Part shown: positions 18,987 through 29,102 of the stretch, piece after piece
How positions within the stretch are numbered: position 1 is the stretch's first letter
Layout: the number at the start of each line of letters is the position of its first letter
Made by a program: the position numbers and the translations under genes
The notes under the pieces: generated by a model
What the model was told of the DNA's origin: nothing
Database searches by the model: none
Seen by the model: the letters and a program-made list of their open reading frames with translations, nothing else
From: Mesocricetibacter intestinalis
GTDB lineage: Bacteria > Pseudomonadota > Gammaproteobacteria > Enterobacterales > Pasteurellaceae
DNA length: 64,000 nucleotides
Direction of reading: 5' to 3'
Assembly (NCBI RefSeq): GCF_004363295.1
Contig: NZ_SNYQ01000003.1
Coordinates: forward strand, 186,001 to 250,000

Positions 18987-20063
18987 TTATTGGTTGCCAT
19001 CCGCCTCTTTGCGAATTTCATCTTTTTCCTCTCCATCACCCAATAATGCCGCATAGTGCACCGTTGCCGGATTAACTTCCAATGCGATTTTCAATGCCAT
19101 CGTCAAGGGTACGGATAGTAGCATGCCTACGGTTCCCAATAACCAACCCCAGAATAATAGGGATAAAAATACAATCAGAGTAGAGAGTCCCAGTTTTTTC
19201 CCCATGAGGCGCGGCTCCAGAATATTTCCGATCAGCATATTAATCAGGATCACCCCGATGCTGACCGCAAAGCCGACGGAAAAGCCATTCAGCAGCAGCG
19301 CTTGCAAAACAATAGGAACAGCAGCAATTACCGAACCTATATTCGGAATATAGTTAAACAGAAAACTCAAGGTCGCCCATAGCACCGCATACTGTACCTG
19401 GAATACTTCAAGCAACGCCCAGATGCAAAGCGCAGTTAGCAAACTCATCAGGGTTTTTACCCCCAGATAGCTGATTACTCCCTGTAAAATTCGGTCGATA
19501 TACTGTTCCTGAGCTACAAACTGGGTTTTATCTTTGCTCAGCGCCAGTGCTACTTTACGCTTTGCAAAGGGCGCTTCCGCCAACATAAAAATCACAACCA
19601 GAATAAGAATAAAAGCATTGGAAACCACATTGGAAAAATTAAGCAGCATTTTGCTGACGAAATTCATCATCGCACTCGGATCCAATTGTTCCAAAACCTT
19701 TTCATGCTGTAGCGATAAAGGCAGATTCCAGCTCTGCGCCAGCCCGTTAATATCGCTCAAACGCTGTGCCAACAATAATCGGTATTGAGGCATGGATTGA
19801 GTAAACTCCCGCACCGAGCTGTTAATCAACCCGATCAGAAAGAAAAAGATCAGCACAATAAATAAAAATAAAACACTTACCGCCAACCAATGAGGTAATC
19901 TGCGCGCAGTCATAAATTTAATAATCGGCGAACAAATAATGGCGATAAATAAGGCCATGAGAAAGGGTACCACTATTTCTCCCGCCATTTTTATACCGGC
20001 CAGGATCACAACCAGTGCCGCCGCACCCAATAAAAACCCGCTCAAAGAAGAATTTTTTGCCAT
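18987..20063 (-). CDS. AI-2E family (PerM-type) membrane protein
   Basis: A 358-residue inner-membrane protein with about seven hydrophobic segments and the family patterns VPFLMALFIAIICSPII, FNYIPNIGSVIAAVPIVLQ, GNILEPRLMGKKLGLSTL and VPLTMALKIAL. Members include PerM/YhhT, TqsA (AI-2 export) and some Na+/H+ antiporters. Sequence alone does not choose between these. luxS lies about 6 kb away, which is too far to be useful evidence for AI-2 transport. Confidence 0.8.
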   Translation of the reverse strand: MAKNSSLSGFLLGAAALVVILAGIKMAGEIVVPFLMALFIAIICSPIIKFMTARRLPHWLAVSVLFLFIVLIFFFLIGLINSSVREFTQSMPQYRLLLAQRLSDINGLAQSWNLPLSLQHEKVLEQLDPSAMMNFVSKMLLNFSNVVSNAFILILVVIFMLAEAPFAKRKVALALSKDKTQFVAQEQYIDRILQGVISYLGVKTLMSLLTALCIWALLEVFQVQYAVLWATLSFLFNYIPNIGSVIAAVPIVLQALLLNGFSVGFAVSIGVILINMLIGNILEPRLMGKKLGLSTLIVFLSLLFWGWLLGTVGMLLSVPLTMALKIALEVNPATVHYAALLGDGEEKDEIRKEADGNQ

Positions 20064-20070
20064 AAAACCT

Positions 20071-20079
20071 ACCGCACTT
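20071..20079 (-). repeat. DNA uptake signal sequence core
   Basis: ACCGCACTT directly upstream of the PerM-type gene, within its probable leader. Confidence 0.8.
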
Positions 20080-20131
20080 TAACTATTGTTATTCAACATT
20101 TAGGTCAAATATATAAATGTAACAGGATAAA

Positions 20132-20157
20132 AAAACGGCCGCCGAAGACGCCGTTTT
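20132..20157 (-). terminator. Terminator after glnB
   Basis: AAAACGGC/GCCGTTTT stem; on the minus strand it is followed by a T-run. It lies about 40 nt past the glnB stop. Confidence 0.75.
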
Positions 20158-20194
20158 CATTATATAAAGCCTTGTAAATATCCGGCACGGAAGA

Positions 20195-20545
<351 letters not shown>

Positions 20546-20556
20546 TTAAAACAAGT

Positions 20557-21135
20557 TTAGCGACGCGCCGATTTCGGACGAAAAGATTCAATCACCGCCG
20601 GATCGGTATCAATATAAATGCCGTCGATCAGTTGGAGACAATAAGGAACCGCAGCAAAAATGCCTTTCACCAGCACTTTTCCCTGCGCGTCTTTCACGCC
20701 TTCCAAGGTTTCCTGAATCGCCTTAGGTTGACCGGGCAAGTTCAGAATCAGGCTATTTTTGCGGATTACGCCTACCTGACGAGATAATATCGCCGTCGGC
20801 ACAAAATGCAGACTTATCTGACGCATTTGTTCGCCGAAGCCCGGCATTTCCCGTTCGGCTACCGCCAAAGTGGCTTCCGGCGTAACATCTCGTTTTGACG
20901 GTCCGGTACCACCGGTTGTCAGCACCAACTGACATTGATGGCGGTCTACCAGTTCAATCAGCGTCGCTTCAATTTCCGCCTGTTCATCAGGGATCAAGCG
21001 GGTTTCGAAACTAACGGGCGTATTCAGCGCCCGTTCCAGCCAAGATTGTAAATGGGGAATGCCCTGATCCTGATATACGCCCTGTGAAGCGCGATCCGAT
21101 ACGGATACCAATCCGATTTTTAAAAGTGCGGTCAT
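20557..21135 (-). CDS. mog: Molybdopterin adenylyltransferase
   Basis: MogA adenylylates molybdopterin before molybdenum insertion. The 192-residue protein shows LKIGLVSVSDRASQGVYQDQG, LVLTTGGTGPSKRDVTPEAT and the NLPGQPKAIQE motif. The frame is open to 21189, but the ATG at 21135 follows an AGAGG ribosome site and gives the conserved start, so I used it. Probable two-gene unit with glnB. Confidence 0.92.
   Translation of the reverse strand: MTALLKIGLVSVSDRASQGVYQDQGIPHLQSWLERALNTPVSFETRLIPDEQAEIEATLIELVDRHQCQLVLTTGGTGPSKRDVTPEATLAVAEREMPGFGEQMRQISLHFVPTAILSRQVGVIRKNSLILNLPGQPKAIQETLEGVKDAQGKVLVKGIFAAVPYCLQLIDGIYIDTDPAVIESFRPKSARR
21124..21132 (+). repeat. DNA uptake signal sequence core
   Basis: AAGTGCGGT overlapping the first codons of mog (it encodes TALL on the opposite strand). 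Confidence 0.75.
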
Positions 21136-21195
21136 TTTTTGCCTCTTTTTTATTTTATTTTTATGCGCACTACCGCCGATGCCAGCCAAAGGGCA

Positions 21196-23070
21196 TTACA
21201 ACGGGAACAGCAACGGAATAAGAAAAACACTTGCCAACATCACCAATAAGGTAAAAGGCACGCCTATTTTCACGAAATCGCTGAATTTATAACCGCCCGG
21301 GCCCAGCACCATGGTATTTACCGGTGAAGAAATCGGGGTCATAAAGGCGGCGGAAGCGGCAATCGCCACTAGCATAGCAAAAGGTACCGGCGAAACATTT
21401 AGCTGATGAGCCATACTGATAGCAATAGGTGCCATTAAAATTGCCGTGGCGGTATTGGAAATAAACAACCCTACGACCGCACACAAAATAAACAGTCCCA
21501 TTAAAATGGCATGTACGCCCCAGCCCCCCACGACCTGCAACATAGCTTCCACAATCAGGTTTACCCCGCCGGTTTTCTGCAATGCGATGGAGAAAGGCAT
21601 CATTCCTATAATCAAAATCAAGCTTGGCCAATGAATGCTGTCATAAGCGCTTTTCGCATCGATACAACGGAATTTTCCCAACATAAGACAAGCAATCAGC
21701 GCTGCAATCACATTAGGTACCACACCGCTTACCATCAATACGACCATAGTCAGCACGGAGAAAACCGCGTGTGCCGCCTGGCTGCCGGCGGGAACCGCCG
21801 CGCTGATATCGGAAGGGTAGCTTAATACAAAGAAATCCTTGGTATTATTACGGATTTGATGAATGGCCCTCCACTCTCCTACCACCAGTAATAAGTCGCC
21901 GAGCCTAAAGCTGATATCCGCCAGATTGCCATTTAAGATTTCACCGTCCCGTTTAATCCCGACCAGGCTGACGCCGTAACTGGTACGGATACGTAGATCA
22001 ATGGCCGACTTACCGATACAGTCCGAATCCGGCACCGGCGTAAGTTCCGCCATACCTATGGATTTAGTCTGTTCCACAAAACTATGTCCCTGAATATCTG
22101 CGGGTTCCAGATTATGCTGACGGCAAAATTCTTCCAGATTCAGCTCCGGATTACTGATATCAATAATCAGAATATCCTTTTCTCGAATTTCGGAGGAGCC
22201 GAAAGCGGTTAAAAATACCGGCCGAAAACGTTTCCAACGTTCAATCGCCAGTACATTAAGACCGTAATCGGAGCGCAGGGAAAGAGCTTCCAGCGGCTTA
22301 TTAATAAAGGTCGAGCCGGGTCTTACCACAAAACGTTTGGTACGATCACGCAGCTGGTATTCTTCAATCAGATTATTAATGGAACGTTTACTGGTTAAAT
22401 CCGGAGCCTGTTCATTATCGCCTCCCAACCAGCGCCGGGTCAGTAATACATATATAATGCCGAGCAACAAAACCACCAATCCGATCGGGGTAAATGAAAA
22501 GAAGCTGAAACGAATCCCCACCTCACGTACCAACTCGGCATTTACCACCAGATTAGGGGCGGTAGCGATAAGAGTCATCATACCGCTAATCAAACCGGCA
22601 ATACTCAGAGGCATCATCAATCGTTTCGGCGAAATATTCATCTGTCGGCAAATGACCAGTACCACCGGAATAAAAATCGCTACCACCCCGGTCGAACTCA
22701 TAAAGGAGCCTAATCCGGTTACGGCTAGCATCAGTAACACCAATACTTTGGTTTCGCTGTTACCGGCCGCCTTCATCAGCCATTCGCTTACCTGATAAGC
22801 CACTCCGGTGCGTACCAGTCCCTCGCCCACAATAAACAATAAGGCGATCAAAATAACATTGGGATCACTGAAACCGGCGAACACTTCCTGCACCGTCAGA
22901 ATGCCGCTCAGGCAGAATGCCAGCATAACCAGTAACGCCACTACGTCCATACGGATTTTATTGCGGATAAACAACAAAATTGCCGTAGCCAGTAAAATCA
23001 TTACCCAAAATAGCGGCATATTAACCCAACCGAGTAAGCGTTCGCTCATAGACTGCCCCGTTTCAAGCAT
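21196..23070 (-). CDS. SLC13/DASS-type transporter with TrkA-C domains
   Basis: A 624-residue inner-membrane protein. Membrane segments lie at both ends (about 15-210 and 420-624), and the middle (about 225-400) holds two soluble TrkA-C/RCK-type repeats (VRPGSTFINKPLEALSLRSDYGL; IGKSAIDLRIRTSYGVSLVGIKRDG). SNTATAILMAPIA and TPISSPVNTMVLGPGGYKF are DASS-family signatures. Relatives such as E. coli YfbS are uncharacterised or are sulfate or dicarboxylate carriers; the substrate here is unknown. An in-frame ATG at 23049 is an alternative start. Confidence 0.8.
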   Translation of the reverse strand: MLETGQSMSERLLGWVNMPLFWVMILLATAILLFIRNKIRMDVVALLVMLAFCLSGILTVQEVFAGFSDPNVILIALLFIVGEGLVRTGVAYQVSEWLMKAAGNSETKVLVLLMLAVTGLGSFMSSTGVVAIFIPVVLVICRQMNISPKRLMMPLSIAGLISGMMTLIATAPNLVVNAELVREVGIRFSFFSFTPIGLVVLLLGIIYVLLTRRWLGGDNEQAPDLTSKRSINNLIEEYQLRDRTKRFVVRPGSTFINKPLEALSLRSDYGLNVLAIERWKRFRPVFLTAFGSSEIREKDILIIDISNPELNLEEFCRQHNLEPADIQGHSFVEQTKSIGMAELTPVPDSDCIGKSAIDLRIRTSYGVSLVGIKRDGEILNGNLADISFRLGDLLLVVGEWRAIHQIRNNTKDFFVLSYPSDISAAVPAGSQAAHAVFSVLTMVVLMVSGVVPNVIAALIACLMLGKFRCIDAKSAYDSIHWPSLILIIGMMPFSIALQKTGGVNLIVEAMLQVVGGWGVHAILMGLFILCAVVGLFISNTATAILMAPIAISMAHQLNVSPVPFAMLVAIAASAAFMTPISSPVNTMVLGPGGYKFSDFVKIGVPFTLLVMLASVFLIPLLFPL

Positions 23071-23094
23071 TAAAAAATTCCGTCCGATTCAAGA

Positions 23095-23694
23095 TTATAC
23101 GTTATTCAACAGGCGACGAACAGGTGCAAAGCTGCGCCGATGTTGAGGCAGCGCACCGAATTCGGCTAATTTTTCCAGATGCAGGGCGGTAGGGTACCCT
23201 TTGTGTTGGGCAAATCCGTATTGGGGAAAGCTTTTATCCAATGCTTCCATTTCCAGATCTCGGGTTACTTTAGCCAAAATAGAGGCGGCGCTGATCTCCG
23301 CCACCCTGCTATCACCCTTAACCACCGCCTGTGCCGGTATACTTAGTTTGGGCAATCGGTTGCCGTCCACCAGTACCAACTGAGGCGGAATTGACAAGGC
23401 TTGCACCGCCCGCTGCATCGCCAACATAGTCGCCTGTAAAATATTGATGCGGTCTATTTCTTCCGCTTCGGCACGCCCCAAGGCCCATGCCAGCGCCTTA
23501 TCTTTAATTTCCTGAGCCAATAGCAAACGCTTTTTATGTGAGAGTTTTTTACTGTCCGCCAATCCCTCAATCGGGCGGGCGGGATCAAGGATGACCGCCG
23601 CCGTAACCACGGCGCCCACAAGCGGGCCTCGCCCCACCTCATCAACACCGGCTATCAGCTTGATATTCGGCGGATATACAAACTTATCCGTCAT
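23095..23694 (-). CDS. rnhB: Ribonuclease HII
   Basis: RnhB cuts the RNA strand of RNA-DNA hybrids and removes single ribonucleotides from DNA. The 199-residue product shows the first active-site motif [17 protein letters not shown] (Asp, Glu), [17 protein letters not shown], and the third Asp region [20 protein letters not shown]. Its start overlaps the end of lpxB by 11 nt, as in the E. coli lpxA-lpxB-rnhB block, although lpxA is not here. Confidence 0.95.
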   Translation of the reverse strand: MTDKFVYPPNIKLIAGVDEVGRGPLVGAVVTAAVILDPARPIEGLADSKKLSHKKRLLLAQEIKDKALAWALGRAEAEEIDRINILQATMLAMQRAVQALSIPPQLVLVDGNRLPKLSIPAQAVVKGDSRVAEISAASILAKVTRDLEMEALDKSFPQYGFAQHKGYPTALHLEKLAEFGALPQHRRSFAPVRRLLNNV

Positions 23695-24871
23695 ATTTTT
23701 TGCCCTGTAAAAGATCCGTTACCGCCTGAGCCGCCTGTTTATCCGCATCACATTGAATAAGCCGATGCAGTTCCGTAAAGCGTTGAATCAGAGAAGCTCG
23801 CCGGCATAGTCCCTCGCTGTCCCTCGCTAAATAAGGGGCGATAGCTTCCGCCAGCTGCGGGCCGTTGCATTCCTGTTGAATCAGTTCCGGTACCAGCATT
23901 TCGTCCGCCAACAGATTGGGCAACGAAATATATTTGGTTTTCACTAAGCGCTTGGCTAAAAAATAGGTCAGTTCTTTCATACGATAGCCTACCACCATCG
24001 GCGACTTACACAACATACATTCCAGCGCCGCGGTACCGGAAGCCAACAATGTCGCTTCCGCCGCAATCATTGCCTGACGGGCATTGCCTTCGAGCAGAAT
24101 CATCTCAAGCTCGGGAGCGACCCGCGCCTTAATCTCTTCGAATTGGCGGCGCCGTTTTTCATTAATCAGCGGTACCAAAAAGCGAATATCGGGATAGCGT
24201 GCTTTCAGCAATTGCGCCGCCTGTAGGAAAGGCTCGCTCAGAAATTCCACTTCGGCACTGCGGCTACCGACCAGAATCGCCACATAACCTTGTTGCTCAT
24301 CAATATTTAGAATACGGCAGGCTTCGTTGCGATTGGGCTTAAGCGGAATACTGTCCGCCATCGTATGCCCGACAAAGCGGCAAGGTACCTGGAAACGATC
24401 ATAAAAGGCTTTTTCAAAGGGCAAAAAAGCCAGTACCAGATCCGTCGCACGAGCGATTTTATAAATTCGTTTCTGGCGCCAAGCCCAAACGGAGGGGCTG
24501 ACATAATGCACGGTTTTGATACCGGCACTTTTCAATGCTGCTTCAATCGGCAGATTAAAGTCCGGAGCATCGATACCGATAAAAATATCCGGTCTGAGCG
24601 CCAGCATATTCTCGGTCAGGCGTTTACGGATTTTCAGTAAACGCGGTAAATGTTTCAGTACTTCCGCCAGTCCCATTACCGCAATATCTTCCATATCCGC
24701 CATGCTCTCACAGCCTTCTTCCAACATCTGTTTACCGGCGATACCGATAAAGCGGGCCTGGGGATAAGTGGTTTTTAGGGCGCGAATCAAACCTGCGCCC
24801 AGTATATCGCCGGAAACTTCACCGGCAACCAGTGCAATAGTCGGCCCCGTTTCCTTTATCTGTTCCGTCAT
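23684..24871 (-). CDS. lpxB: Lipid-A-disaccharide synthase
   Basis: LpxB joins lipid X to UDP-diacylglucosamine, forming the lipid A disaccharide; it is a GT19 enzyme at the inner membrane face. The 395-residue protein shows [57 protein letters not shown] and [12 protein letters not shown]. Upstream lpxA/lpxD are absent from the window and purT lies 87 nt upstream. Confidence 0.95.
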   Translation of the reverse strand: MTEQIKETGPTIALVAGEVSGDILGAGLIRALKTTYPQARFIGIAGKQMLEEGCESMADMEDIAVMGLAEVLKHLPRLLKIRKRLTENMLALRPDIFIGIDAPDFNLPIEAALKSAGIKTVHYVSPSVWAWRQKRIYKIARATDLVLAFLPFEKAFYDRFQVPCRFVGHTMADSIPLKPNRNEACRILNIDEQQGYVAILVGSRSAEVEFLSEPFLQAAQLLKARYPDIRFLVPLINEKRRRQFEEIKARVAPELEMILLEGNARQAMIAAEATLLASGTAALECMLCKSPMVVGYRMKELTYFLAKRLVKTKYISLPNLLADEMLVPELIQQECNGPQLAEAIAPYLARDSEGLCRRASLIQRFTELHRLIQCDADKQAAQAVTDLLQGKKYDG

Positions 24872-24958
24872 AAAAAATCCTTGCTGAAAATGACCGCTCT
24901 TTTCCCCTTTGCCGTATCTCGCCTTCTATTTACAAGCGGCAAAGGGGCGAGATAATCA

Positions 24959-26143
24959 TTATAAGATAATCTGTAGTTTATCAGCGGCGCGTACGGCTTT
25001 TGCCAAAGCTTCCCGTACCGACAGGTCGCGGGCCAGGATCACGCCCATACGGCGGTGTCCCTCTACTTTCCCTTTACCGAACAGGCGGATATCCGTATGA
25101 GGTTCCGCCAGTACCTGTTCCAGGTTGGCAAAACATACCTGTTCGGAGGTGCCTTCCACTACCACCGCTTTGGAAGCGGAAGGGCTGAGTAAAGGAATCT
25201 CCGCCGGCACCGGTAAACCTAAAATTGCGCGGGCGTGCAGAGCAAATTCGGATAATTCCTGTGAAATCATGGTAACCATGCCGGTATCATGCGGACGAGG
25301 AGAAACTTCATTAAAGATAACCTCATCGCCGCAAACAAACATTTCTACGCCGAAAATACCGCGTCCGCCGAGGGCGGAAGTGATTTTTTCGGCAATATCC
25401 TGCGCCTTACGCAAGGCAGTTTCGGACATGGCCTGCGGCTGCCAGGATTCACGATAATCACCGTTTTCCTGACGGTGTCCTATAGGTGCCAAAAAGGAAG
25501 TGCCGCCGATATGGCGTACCGTCAACAGGGTAATTTCATAATCAAAGCGCACAAAGCCTTCCACAATGACACGCCCTGCCCCCGCCCGGCCGCCTTGCTG
25601 AGCATATTGCCAGGCGCTGTCAATATCCCCTTCGCTTCTGATTACCGACTGACCATGTCCGGAAGAAGACATAATCGGCTTGACCACGCAAGGCATACCT
25701 ATCTCTCCCACCGCTCGGCGAAAGTCTTCCGCATTATCCACAAAGCGATAATTTGAAGTCGGTAATTTCAGTTCTTCCGCCGCCAGACGCCGGATCCCTT
25801 CACGGTTCATGGTCAGTTGCGTGGCTTTGGCCGTTGGCACCACCTTAAACCCCGCCTGCTCCAGTTCAATTAAAGCCGAAGTCGCAATGGCTTCCACTTC
25901 CGGCACGATATAATCCGGTTTTTCCTTTTCTACCAACGCTTTTAGTGCGGCGGCATCCAACATGGAAATAGTATAGGCGCGGTGTGCCACCTGCTGGGCC
26001 GGCGCATTCTCGTAGCGATCCACGGCGATAACTTCAACCCCCAGTCGTTGTAATTCAATTACAACCTCTTTGCCCAGTTCCCCCGCGCCTAACATCATTA
26101 CTTTTGTCGCTTTTGGCGTTAACGCCGTACCAATTGTCGTCAT
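24959..26143 (-). CDS. purT: Formate-dependent phosphoribosylglycinamide formyltransferase
   Basis: PurT makes formyl-GAR in purine synthesis from free formate and ATP, bypassing folate. The 394-residue ATP-grasp protein shows [21 protein letters not shown] at the N-terminus, [18 protein letters not shown]-like [45 protein letters not shown] and [11 protein letters not shown]. The formate requirement fits a mixed-acid fermenter. A ribosome site (AAAAGGGTAAG) precedes the ATG. Confidence 0.95.
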   Translation of the reverse strand: MTTIGTALTPKATKVMMLGAGELGKEVVIELQRLGVEVIAVDRYENAPAQQVAHRAYTISMLDAAALKALVEKEKPDYIVPEVEAIATSALIELEQAGFKVVPTAKATQLTMNREGIRRLAAEELKLPTSNYRFVDNAEDFRRAVGEIGMPCVVKPIMSSSGHGQSVIRSEGDIDSAWQYAQQGGRAGAGRVIVEGFVRFDYEITLLTVRHIGGTSFLAPIGHRQENGDYRESWQPQAMSETALRKAQDIAEKITSALGGRGIFGVEMFVCGDEVIFNEVSPRPHDTGMVTMISQELSEFALHARAILGLPVPAEIPLLSPSASKAVVVEGTSEQVCFANLEQVLAEPHTDIRLFGKGKVEGHRRMGVILARDLSVREALAKAVRAADKLQIIL

Positions 26144-26192
26144 AATCTTACCCTTTTGATCGAAAGTAAATAATCCGCATACGGATAACTAA

Positions 26193-26699
26193 TTAAGGAT
26201 TTAGCAATTTTTCATCCAACAGCAGATCTTCATTGCGGTTAATCCCGATACCGCGTTCCAACACATTATGTGCAATTTGACGTGCGTCCTCCAGGGAATG
26301 TTCCGTATAAGTGCCGCATTGATATTCGTTCAGCTCGGGAATTTTGCTCTGATCCTTCACCTCCAGAACATCCTTCATTGCCGCCGTCCAGGCGGAAACA
26401 ACCTGCTGCTCGCTCGGCGTACCTATGAGGGACATATAAAAACCGGTACGGCAGCCCATGGGAGAGATATCGATAATTTCGGTTTTTTCATCATTTAAAT
26501 GTTCGCGCATAAAACCGGCAAATAAATGCTCCAATGTGTGAATCCCTTTAGGCGATAAAATTTCTTTATTAGGTATGCAAAAACGCAAATCGAATACGCT
26601 GATATCATCACCTTTCGGCGTACGCATTGTTTTGGCAATACGTACCGCCGGAGCATTCATTCTGGTATGGTCTACTTTAAAACTGTCCAATAATGGCAT
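26193..26699 (-). CDS. luxS: S-ribosylhomocysteine lyase (AI-2 synthase)
   Basis: LuxS splits S-ribosylhomocysteine into homocysteine and DPD, the AI-2 precursor. In the 168-residue product the metal ligands His54 and His58 with catalytic Glu57 are in the HTLEH motif. The catalytic Cys83 is in PMGCRTGFY, and the third metal ligand is the Cys of YQCGTY. It appears to be a single gene with its own promoter in the 290-nt gap upstream. Confidence 0.96.
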   Translation of the reverse strand: MPLLDSFKVDHTRMNAPAVRIAKTMRTPKGDDISVFDLRFCIPNKEILSPKGIHTLEHLFAGFMREHLNDEKTEIIDISPMGCRTGFYMSLIGTPSEQQVVSAWTAAMKDVLEVKDQSKIPELNEYQCGTYTEHSLEDARQIAHNVLERGIGINRNEDLLLDEKLLNP

Positions 26700-26989
26700 A
26701 TATGATCCTTTTTTTTAAAAAATATGTGAACTTTTCAAATTTTCTGTTGTCATACTATCCGAACGACTTTCGTTGTTCATATAATAAAAAAATTGGTTCC
26801 TTAGGTTATATTTTGCCGCTCCTCAAGAGCTGCATTTTTTATGCTCGGTTTCAGCGGATTATAAAATTAACAAATCCTTCCGGTACCGAATATGGTAGCA
26901 AATATTTTACACATTTTAGGCTCGGAATATATAGGTTGTATTTCCGGCGATTTATGTTTTTTCTCTAGTTTCAAACCACAATTGTCAAA
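26700..26989. other. AT-rich gap upstream of luxS
   Basis: About 290 nt without a convincing gene. A plus-strand frame of 91 codons has a Tyr/Phe-rich, low-quality translation and no ribosome site, so I do not call it. The gap must hold the luxS promoter; a half CRP-like site (ATGTGAACTTTTCAAAT) lies at about 26724-26740. Confidence 0.4.
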
Positions 26990-27466
26990 CTAAAGGGGCA
27001 AGGCAAAAAATAAAAACAGATAGCGCAAAAATTTACCACAGCTCAGAAAAATCAGTACCAGACACCAGCGCAACCGCAGCCACCCCGCCGCACTACAAAA
27101 AATATCGCCGAGTACGGGCAACCAACCTAAAAGCAGTAAAACCGCCCCGTAGCGTTTCAGCTTCAGCATAACCCAATGTTGCTTTGCGCCGGACTTTTGG
27201 CTCAGGCCGGAGGAGGGCAATAAACGCCCTAACCAATAGCTGGTGAAACCGCCCAAGCTATTTCCCAAAGTTGCCGTAAATAGCAAAAACAGCGCCGCCG
27301 GAGAAAAATACTCGGGTTGTCCGGAGCGAATCGCCGCCATCAGACCGATAAATACGACCTCCGAATTACCGGGCAATAAAGTGGCGCTCAAAAAAGCACT
27401 GCTAAACATCAGGCAAGGGCCGTGCTGTTGCCCGATCTGCAGCCAAGAGAGCCAGTCAAAGTTCAT
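26990..27466 (-). CDS. yqaA: YqaA-type small membrane protein (DedA superfamily)
   Basis: A 158-residue inner-membrane protein with about four hydrophobic segments. LFSSAFLSATLLPGNSEVVF-like FSSAFLSATLLPGNSEVVF and NSLGGFTSYWLGRLLP are typical of the YqaA branch of SNARE-associated/DedA proteins. Function is unknown; DedA relatives help lipid carrier recycling. Its ATG overlaps the stop of a preceding small frame in an ATGA arrangement, and yqaB lies further upstream, as yqaA and yqaB are linked in E. coli. Confidence 0.75.
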   Translation of the reverse strand: MNFDWLSWLQIGQQHGPCLMFSSAFLSATLLPGNSEVVFIGLMAAIRSGQPEYFSPAALFLLFTATLGNSLGGFTSYWLGRLLPSSGLSQKSGAKQHWVMLKLKRYGAVLLLLGWLPVLGDIFCSAAGWLRLRWCLVLIFLSCGKFLRYLFLFFALPL

Positions 27467-27648
27467 CGTTCATAAACCCGTGCCAATAATCCCGCCGTCC
27501 TTTCTTTAACTAAAATAGCTTTAATTAGGCGAGCTTGTTTTTCCGTATCGCAAGGCGGGGGATTAAATTCCTATAAAAGTCCTTTAAACCGCATATCCAT
27601 CGCCTTCCATTGTGTGCAATAGGGCTGATGGGTTAATCCTCTCAGCAT
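27463..27648 (-). pseudogene. Small frame coupled to yqaA, interrupted by an amber codon
   Basis: From an ATG at 27648 a frame runs 61 codons to a TGA that overlaps the yqaA ATG by the classic ATGA. It reads MLRGLTHQPYCTQWKAMD and later KQARLIKAILVKERTAG, but contains one in-frame TAG at 27573-27571. The second half has no ATG or GTG of its own. I do not recognise the protein. It could be a broken small gene, a sequencing error, or merely leader sequence with chance coupling. Confidence 0.3.
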
Positions 27649-27667
27649 TTTTTCACTTTGCTGAACA

Positions 27668-28270
27668 TCAACAATCCCTAACAATTCGCCCGATTCTGAC
27701 GTCAAAAACATCCATACCTGCCGCCAATCCCGCCTGTACGCCGAGATCCGCATCTTCAAACACCAGACATCGTTCGGCTTCCACCTCGATTAATTGGGCG
27801 CAGCGTAAAAAAGTATCGGGGGCGGGTTTATGTGCGGCAACATCTTCCGAGGTTACCACCGCATTAAAATAATGCTTTAAATCAAGACGATTGAGCAACA
27901 TATCCGTTATCGGACGCAGAGATCCCGTTCCCAAAGCCATAGGTTTGCGGTTGAAAAAATGCTTTACGATATCCGCTGCAGGCAATAGCCTGGCTTCGCT
28001 TTTTAACAGCTCCCGCCCAAAACGACGTTTCATTTCCACGACTTCATCGACCTGCTCCAGCGGCATACCGTATTTCTTCATGGTTTCCAAAGCAATGGTA
28101 TGTACCGAAGCGCCGGCAAAGCGGTACATTACATCACCCTGAAAAGGATAACCGAAATATTCGCCCACTTTTACCCAAGCCTTAGCATGGCTGGGCATGG
28201 TATCGATAAGGGTACCGTCCATATCGAAGATTAAACCTTGATATTGATTAATCAGATTAAGAGCCTGCAT
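27668..28270 (-). CDS. yqaB: YqaB-type HAD sugar phosphatase
   Basis: A 200-residue HAD-superfamily phosphatase of the beta-phosphoglucomutase-like branch. Motif I is FDMDGTLIDTMPSHAKAW, motif II GTGSLRP, the lysine lies in AHKPAPDTFL, and motif III is VFEDADLGVQAGLAAGM. E. coli YqaB dephosphorylates fructose-1-phosphate and related sugars, and that is the best guess for substrate. The ATG follows AAGGAAATTTAT. Confidence 0.82.
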   Translation of the reverse strand: MQALNLINQYQGLIFDMDGTLIDTMPSHAKAWVKVGEYFGYPFQGDVMYRFAGASVHTIALETMKKYGMPLEQVDEVVEMKRRFGRELLKSEARLLPAADIVKHFFNRKPMALGTGSLRPITDMLLNRLDLKHYFNAVVTSEDVAAHKPAPDTFLRCAQLIEVEAERCLVFEDADLGVQAGLAAGMDVFDVRIGRIVRDC

Positions 28271-28387
28271 ATAAATTTCCTTGTTTCCGATTTGTTGTCT
28301 ATTTTGCTATAAATTAATCCTTTCCGCACTGTCTAATTTGTAGGAATTAAGATAAAGTAAGATTTCCGGACCCCAAATACAACGCCT

Positions 28388-28789
28388 ATGGATCTTCTGT
28401 TACACCTTGAGCTTATCAGGCAACGTCAGCTCATCAGCAATGAAATTATCGAAATTACGCTGCGGGTACAGCATCGTTTGCACGTACATTGGCACGCCGA
28501 TCTCTCCACCAATCAAATCAATATGGGGTTGATTCATCTGGCTATGGCGCTGGGTAGAATAAGGCGCGGTTACTGCGCCCGTCCGCTGGACCGGGATATT
28601 TTCGAAGAAATTAAAAGTACACTTTGTTTCGGCGATATTTTAGCCATTCATCAGGATATTCTCAGTTTAATTCCTTTTGATATTCCGGACAGCGAACAAA
28701 CCCATCTGATTGCCAACTGGTATTCCCTGGCGCTGGCGCAACCGCAGATACTTTCGCCCATCGCCAATAAATCAGAAGAACCGGAGTAA
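28388..28789 (+). CDS. Small PRD-like protein
   Basis: A 133-residue soluble protein. The pattern NMGLIHLAMALGRIRRG resembles the conserved His-containing helix of PTS regulation domains (PRD), and the rest is helical. There is no DNA-binding domain, so it could be a free-standing PRD of the small EF_0829/AHA_3910 type, or a helical protein of another kind. It lies alone, divergent from yqaB and before the tRNA genes on the other strand. No promoter or terminator stands out. Confidence 0.5.
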   Translation: MDLLLHLELIRQRQLISNEIIEITLRVQHRLHVHWHADLSTNQINMGLIHLAMALGRIRRGYCARPLDRDIFEEIKSTLCFGDILAIHQDILSLIPFDIPDSEQTHLIANWYSLALAQPQILSPIANKSEEPE

Positions 28790-28936
28790 AAGACCGAAAA
28801 TTCAAAAGAGCGGTATAAAACCGGAGTTTTTTCAGAACATCGAAATACTTATTAAATCGATAAGCAACGATCCGTTACACAGATAATAAAAATCAGAAAT
28901 AGATGGAAAAAAATTGAAATATCGAAGAAGTTGAGA

Positions 28937-29013
28937 TGGCGCACCCGAAAGGATTCGAACCTTTGACCGCTCGGTTCGTAGCCGAGTACTCTATCCAGCT
29001 GAGCTACGGGTGC
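28937..29013 (-). tRNA. tRNA-Arg (anticodon ACG)
   Basis: A 77-nt gene with encoded CCA. The acceptor stem GCACCCG/CGGGTGC, the anticodon stem CTCGG/CCGAG with loop CTACGAA, and the T-arm GGTTCGAATCC are all intact. ACG, with A34 expected to be inosine, reads CGU, CGC and CGA; that editing is done by TadA, whose gene is at 39.4 kb. Confidence 0.97.
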
Positions 29014-29102
29014 GTTGATTTGGGTTTGGATTATACAACCTTTTCATTTACTCTTGCAATAACTTCCTGTTGGCCTTTTTAACCCTAGAGTATGAGTTAA
29101 AA

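Noticed and set aside
26693-26968. Open frame of 91 codons in the luxS upstream gap
   Set aside because: Overlaps the luxS start antisense, is Tyr/Phe-rich, has no ribosome site and resembles no family I know.
27571-27759. A longer minus-strand frame overlapping the end of yqaB, read as a frameshifted yqaB extension
   Set aside because: The yqaB product already has a complete HAD fold and normal length, so an extension is not needed.
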